Shown here in pieces: positions 59,601 through 64,000 of a stretch of 64,000 bases of DNA. Source of the stretch: Planococcus citri (taxonomy: Eukaryota > Arthropoda > Insecta > Hemiptera > Pseudococcidae); NCBI RefSeq assembly GCF_950023065.1, contig NC_088678.1:28138580-28202579 (forward strand). The letters are read 5' to 3'. How positions within the stretch are numbered: the stretch's first letter is position 1; each line of letters begins with the position of its first letter. The notes under the pieces were generated by a model that was not told the origin of the DNA, did no database searches, and was given only the letters and a program-made list of their open reading frames with translations. A program made the translations under genes and the position numbers.

Positions 59601-60883
59601 TGATTTCATTTTTTCTCTAAATAAGACTGTTCATTTTCCACGACTCTTAAAAAAAAAAAAAAAAAAAAAAAACTAATCACGCTGGCAAATTATAGCCCGA
59701 ACTTACAACTCAACTGAGACATAATTTTTACAAATTTTAAATTTCTGCATGGAAGAAGATGACGAAAAAACTTTTTAAATCTCAAGATTGACAATCCCTC
59801 GGATCATCAGCATAACTTTTAGGTTGATAAAATTTCAAAGGTAGCCTAATTTTCGCAAAATTTCTCAAATTGGAAAATTTTTCGACTCCCTTTAGATCAC
59901 TACAATAAATTTTCATAATCTGTATAGGTAATTCAGCGACGAAAAATAAATGAAAAGAGAATCAAGGAGCAGACGAGAAAGGGTTATAATAATTTACCAT
60001 CTGCATAAAATTCCCCCTCAGTTCATTATTCTTCTGGAATCCTTTAAAATGCGGTCGATTATATATACTACGTCTCGTATATAGTATAAGAAGAAACAAG
60101 AGTTGAAACATAATCACGAAACGATTAATGAATGGAGTTAATATCTGCGAGCGTGAAATGCGCGGCAGTCTTTTAATAAAGTTACAAGCTTGTATAACAA
60201 AACGCTTTTAAAGTAGTTTCAAAAGAATATGTATTTAATAAGATAAATACGTATAGTGTTGAATGTAATCTTTTGCTTAACTTTCCGTGTGCTTTATATT
60301 ATTACTAAAGCAACAGGTGAAAGTAAAGTTAATCATAAACTCGACGGCAATATTATATCATATCATGGGTATCAAAAGTTGCATCGTAAATAATTATTTC
60401 AAAATTTTGAAAAAATAGGTACCTATCACGAGTATATACTCGAGCACATTTTGTAATCTAGCTTACATGGACGAATGAATAGATATGTATTTTGAAAAAT
60501 GAACGCATCACGTGAAAGTTTGGGAAATAAAACAAATATTACGTTAAAATTTCAAAACACCTTGGAATAAAGTGATTTGATTTAATTTGATTTGCATATT
60601 TCATCCGTTATAATATATGGGTACACTCGAATCTATACAAGTAATTAACCTACTTTTCAATTAACCTAATTCTTATGTATGAAAATCTTCCACTATCTTC
60701 CACTTGAGAAAATCTTTGTAATATTACAAAACTGACGATATTTTCAATGACCTAATTTTAATATAAATTAAAAGCCAACTAGATTAAGTCAATGAGTTGA
60801 GAAAATATACTTACGATTTCATCAAAAGAAATTTGATCTGGAAGATACAAATTTGGTAGAAAGTCGTATTCTTTTTCAGACAT
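50697..60883 (-). CDS. ETS transcription factor with PNT and AT-hook (ESE/ELF3-like)
   Basis: This is a DNA-binding transcription factor. Seven in-phase exons in transcription order: 60883-60815, 52499-52313, 51835-51563, 51472-51380, 51279-51187, 51094-50899, 50808-50697 (about 340 aa). Exon 1 encodes MSEKEYDFLPNLYLPDQISF and joins MWDEDIPSFIQAL in phase 0 across an 8.3-kb intron. A PNT/SAM domain spans ~93-175 (VKQWTCLDVMQWLKYTL, then FRTIDGLALSSMTLSDF). An AT-hook lies at ~223-236 (KKPGRPKGAKRRK). The ETS domain spans ~243-328 (LGRLWEFIRDLLLSEKY, KVAKLWGSIKGNANMNYEKF, SRAMRYYYKSE, GRRLVYKFGPKATGW). The PNT-AT-hook-ETS order is that of ELF3/ESE-1, so an epithelial role is a family inference. 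Acceptors immediately before both possible ATGs indicate further 5' UTR exon(s) beyond 60884. The upstream exon link is less certain than the rest. Confidence 0.85.
52900..52926. repeat. Poly(A) tract in ETS intron
   Basis: A run of about 27 A residues. A similar run of about 23 lies near 59648-59670. No SINE body is evident upstream of either. Confidence 0.8.
55207..56203 (+). pseudogene. 5'-truncated LINE ORF2 C-terminus nested in the RTE relic
   Basis: An intact 316-codon frame (55213-56163) starts in the thumb region of a non-LTR reverse transcriptase: PNPSKTQVCSFHLKN, then NPKYLGITLDRTLTYKRHC and LRTTAMALCYSTAEYGCAAW. It ends with a CPDCGQKQTDDHLLVC zinc-knuckle-like motif. The catalytic palm and endonuclease are missing, so it is a 5'-truncated insertion. 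A GAAGAAGAAGAAG tail marks its 3' end near 56190-56203. It is Jockey-like by general resemblance. It splits the RTE between IRIYNTLARP and LLYESEKW. The open frame and clean tail suggest a fairly recent insertion. Confidence 0.75.
56631..57144 (-). mobile_element. LINE 3'-end insertion nested in the RTE relic
   Basis: About 514 bp interrupts the RTE coding sequence exactly between ..CSLFNI and YFNDIIEEW.., where the RTE family reads continuously. On the minus strand the insert ends in TGTATACTGATGCAAATAAATAAAT, a typical LINE 3' terminus. It carries degenerate frames without a recognisable domain. The clade is unknown. Confidence 0.6.
57614..57874. mobile_element. 261-bp MITE with ~33-bp TIRs and AATT duplication
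   Basis: GAAGGGCTAATTGTGAAAGTCGCCTTAGTCA at the left is matched perfectly in inverse orientation at the right (about 57844-57874). AATT flanks both sides (57610-57613 and 57875-57878). Removing the element plus one AATT restores the RTE reading HTAIIVIPIFKKGD, which supports the boundaries. There is no ORF. Confidence 0.85.
58016..60814. other. ETS-gene intron 1, distal part
   Basis: This is AT-rich intronic DNA. It contains dispersed-repeat relatives near 58840-58930 and 59270-59400 (CCAAATTTCAACTTTCTACC-type phrases), a poly(A) run and a C-rich run near 58210. A 64-codon minus-strand frame at 58004-58198 has no recognisable domain. It could be upstream LINE sequence. Confidence 0.35.
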
Positions 60884-61868
60884 ACTGTAACAAAATAAAA
60901 AAATAGAAATCAATTAGATGAGGCATCGATTTGTTATTCGAATACGATGTGGTATTTCTCAGAATATAATTTCACAATACATATTATTGTAATTACCTAT
61001 TTAAATCAAATACCTACTTACATTATTTAGCTAATAAGTATTGAAAAAGTCCTTGCCTCTAAATCCCAATACTTGAGAATGTGAATGGAATTCGTGATTA
61101 ACGTCTTTAAAAATGGGATGCGCCTTTTATGAGAATAGGTATTTATATTTAAATTGTTTTTTCGAATATCAATTTTCATTATCTCGATGAGTGTGTTTTG
61201 GGTGACAGAGAGACTTAATTGTGATAAGATTCGTGATTCGTGCAAGTAGGAAGTGTTTCACAAAAATTTATCGAGTTGAAATAAACGATAAGAAAAATGC
61301 TGTCAAATTTAAGGATAGGCAAATTGCTCCATTTGTGCCCTTTCCCTCATGGTGAGTTTTAGGGCCTCTTTGGGGAGTACCAAGTCGCGAGTACAATTTT
61401 CAATTCACAGAGTGATTATTTGGTAAAAGTTTCAATGAGAATTTTCAATTAAAATGAGCTTTCTAATTTTTACTCAAAATATTTTAAAAATAATAATAGA
61501 TTTTTTGAAATGAAGAAATTGAAAAGGACTTTAATTTTTCATCAAAACCAATTGATTTAAGCTGAACTTCTCAACTTCAACTCTAAATATCTCAAAATCA
61601 AAGACTCTTACTCAAGACTGATTATAGATAGGTAGGTACTTCAAAAGATGAGGTAAGCAATTTTATGCTTCGCAATTCTATTTCTGTTCATTTTTTCGCA
61701 AAATTATTGACGGGTTTCAAAAATTGGTGTTTTGAGAAGTTGAATTAATTGAAAAGCTTCCAACTTGTCATCCCAATCAATCAATTCCAAGCTGTTTCCC
61801 ACCATGAAGTGTAATTGGTCTTTTTGCATGATTCTTTGTTTCTTATTTCGGTGTTTTATTGAACTACC
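60884..61868. other. Upstream of the ETS exon; no gene seen
   Basis: An acceptor (TTACAG) abuts the first ETS coding exon at 60884, so this belongs to a 5' intron of that gene. No leader exon could be recognised. Confidence 0.4.
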
Positions 61869-62568
61869 TAATTGAATGGTTCCATCGGAAAAGGGCCTAA
61901 CTTCAGTTAGGCCCTTTCATAATAAATTGCAAAAATGGATTCTACAGTGGAAATTACACCTACCACACTTCGTTACATAGCGCAACCTATAGTCAGGCCG
62001 CCACAACTGAATGCCAAAGTCGGACACCTCCGCCGATTTCTCACCAAATTGTCTCTGGGAGTCTGGTGGTTTGCGATATTACTATTTTTTGCGCTTGGTT
62101 TTCATAACTTATCAGTGATACGCCATTTTTTACAGAAAAAAGTAACTTTTTCGTAATTTTTCAGTGATGCGGAATTTCTTAAGGAAAAAATAAATTTCTA
62201 CAAAATAGTTGTTGAGAACGTTTAAATGACCTATTTTAACCCAACTTCGTTATAATGTTATAAAATATTGCCTTTTACATAATAAAATTACGCGATTCAG
62301 CACATTTTTTCATCGAAAAAGTAGGTTCACAAGAAAGGGCCTAATTGTCCACTTTGTATTTTCAGTGTTTTCTTTGTATTTTATTGCAGAAAAGTAAAAG
62401 TAAAGAATGATTTTGAATCTTCAATGAATGCGGAATGAAAAAAAATAATCAGGTGCATGTTGTTCTAATATTTTCTGTATGATATTCATATTCAAATGTT
62501 TAAAATGCGTTTTTCTCGAATCGCCATCTTTTCAGTTAGGCCCTTTTCTGGTGGAACCATTCAATTGT
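61869..62568. mobile_element. MITE with AATTGAATGGTTCCA ends
   Basis: The left end AATTGAATGGTTCCA, followed by GGAAAAGGGCCTAACT, is mirrored by AGTTAGGCCCTTTTC, then TGGAACCATTCAATT at the right (62532-62566). A small extra palindrome AAAGGGCCTAACTTCAGTTAGGCCCTTT lies just inside the left end. The element is about 700 bp and non-coding. Target-site duplication is unclear. Confidence 0.75.
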
Positions 62569-64000
62569 ATTGCTGTATACCTTTTGCAAGAATATCACCA
62601 TGTGCAAAATCCCCCCCCCCCCCCCTCATATGAGAAATTGATAATGAGATTATTAAATTTTGAAGCCTAAAATTGCTTGGCAGAAAATTATAATCAAATA
62701 AATAGGCACATGTGAAAAAAAATAACTAATGTCAACATGAATTTTTTAAAGTAAGTATTTTTTTTGTTGCAAATATGTATATAGTTTCATCAGTTTGAAA
62801 TTTTTTCTGAAATAATTGGCAGAAATGTAAACAAAAAATCACCAGTGCAAAAAAAGAGATCAAGCCAAACAGAAATATTTATTCAAGATGTCGATAAATC
62901 TGGACTAAGACTGGAAAAATGGATTTTTCTCAATTTTAATATTTTTGATTTTCAACAATACATCATTCCAGCCACCATTTTTCACTTCATTAGAGCGTTT
63001 TAGAATTGAAAAAAATTGTCTTGTACATAATTTTATATTTCAATTCAAAATTTTGAAAGGTAAGAGAAATCGTTACTGCAAACCTCCCCTTAAAAACAAG
63101 AATGTAGGTAACTTGATGCTGTATTCTCAAATAAAACATCTGATTGGCAAAGTACTTATGTACCTACCTATATTCTAAGCTTTTTTCAGAACTACCAAAC
63201 CAATATCTAGATTGAAATTTAGAAGATTTATTGGAGGAGGAGGAGGAGGAGTAAAAGAGGTAGACGAGCTTCTAATATAGATACCTTTCCTTCAACCTCA
63301 ATTCTGCTACACATCGTTCGACTTTCGCCCTTTCCTATCCCTCCCCCATACATTTTTGTATTTCCCAATTTTTTACACTCAAAATTTTATGGAATTTTTA
63401 ATCCAACTAATTATAACTATTTTTGAATGCTTCTACATTTTTTATTTGGTAGGCTCAATGAGACCTTGCGAAAAACTCTATCAAAATTTCTATCCATTGC
63501 GACCGCCCACCTTCCACAATTTGACCAGAACAAAACACACATTATTAATTATGCACACAAATTAATAGACAACGATTATTAATAACAGTAGTGTCATTTC
63601 ATTGTCTCGCCTCTGCACTTTTCAATCAAGTACCTCCGTATGTACTTTCAACCACACAGAATTCATTATCAATTAGTTCCTAATTGTTGATAAGCTCGGG
63701 GTCGTTAGCCGCCGCATCGATTTAAAAATTCTCGAAGCATCAACACTTGAAGTTTAAATGCGTTCGAAATAAAAAGCAAAATAAACAACCCATCAGCACC
63801 CAAATACGCATACGCAGATTCGATGAATCACTATAAACGATTTCAATTGAACATGTCAACGATATTACATGTGGACAAGGAAGTGTACAAGAAACCAGGT
63901 CCACAGAAAGCTTCTACCTGGTAATGATTCATGTAAATATTTATAATGGGCCACATAATTTGGAAAAAATGCCAATGTTTTTATTCCTTATTACATATTA
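62569..64000. other. Window end; no confident gene
   Basis: A C-run (about 62610-62624) and a GGAGGAGGAGGAGG microsatellite (63236-63252) occur. The last few hundred bases have a more mixed composition and a possible small plus-strand first exon at 63853-63920 (see findings). Confidence 0.35.

Overview
This is an AT-rich eukaryotic nuclear window, almost certainly from an insect. The genes are split into many short exons with GT..AG introns. The ribosomal proteins look insect-like, and short TACCTACC/GGTAGGTA motifs are scattered throughout. A hemipteran such as a mealybug or scale insect would fit, but that placement is an inference and no species is claimed. No bacterial features, CRISPR arrays or convincing tRNA/rRNA genes were seen.

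Layout. From about 1 to 28 kb the window is gene-poor and full of repeats: long inverted-repeat (foldback) elements, a probable Helitron carrying a 24-bp minisatellite (2.7-6.1 kb), minisatellites in opposite orientation at 10.3 and 21 kb, several TIR elements (MITEs), a broken RNase H-type LINE split by a TIR element (17.3-19.4 kb), and a BEL/Pao-like fragment (25 kb). The only gene hint there is a possible minus-strand signal-peptide exon at 8.1 kb.

From 28 to 52 kb lies a compact cluster of conserved genes: CFAP45 (+, 28.05-35.08 kb), RpL6 (-, 35.16-37.92), two-pore channel TPCN1 (+, 39.05-43.04), UTP15 (-, 44.03-46.13), RpL24 (+, 46.78-47.74), CHMP2A/Vps2 (-, 48.49-49.39) and an ESE/ELF3-type ETS transcription factor with PNT, AT-hook and ETS domains (-, 50.70-60.88). 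I joined exons by splice phase. The joined frames are open throughout and give proteins of about 497, 293, 788, 511, 158, 226 and 340 residues, mostly close to their family lengths. Genes alternate in strand, so RpL6/TPCN1 and UTP15/RpL24 are head-to-head and CFAP45/RpL6, TPCN1/UTP15 and RpL24/CHMP2A are tail-to-tail.

From 52 to 61 kb is the 8.3-kb first intron of the ETS gene. It holds an RTE-type LINE interrupted by three later insertions: another LINE, a LINE 3' end and a MITE. The last 3 kb contain one more MITE and no confident gene.

The genes are functionally mixed: ribosome and ribosome-biogenesis genes (RpL6, RpL24, UTP15), membrane trafficking and endolysosomal genes (CHMP2A, TPCN1), an axonemal protein (CFAP45) and an epithelial-type transcription factor. 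The least explained structure is an eight-copy, 155-156-bp tandem array inside an RpL6 intron. Its units keep splice-site-like motifs and hairpins.
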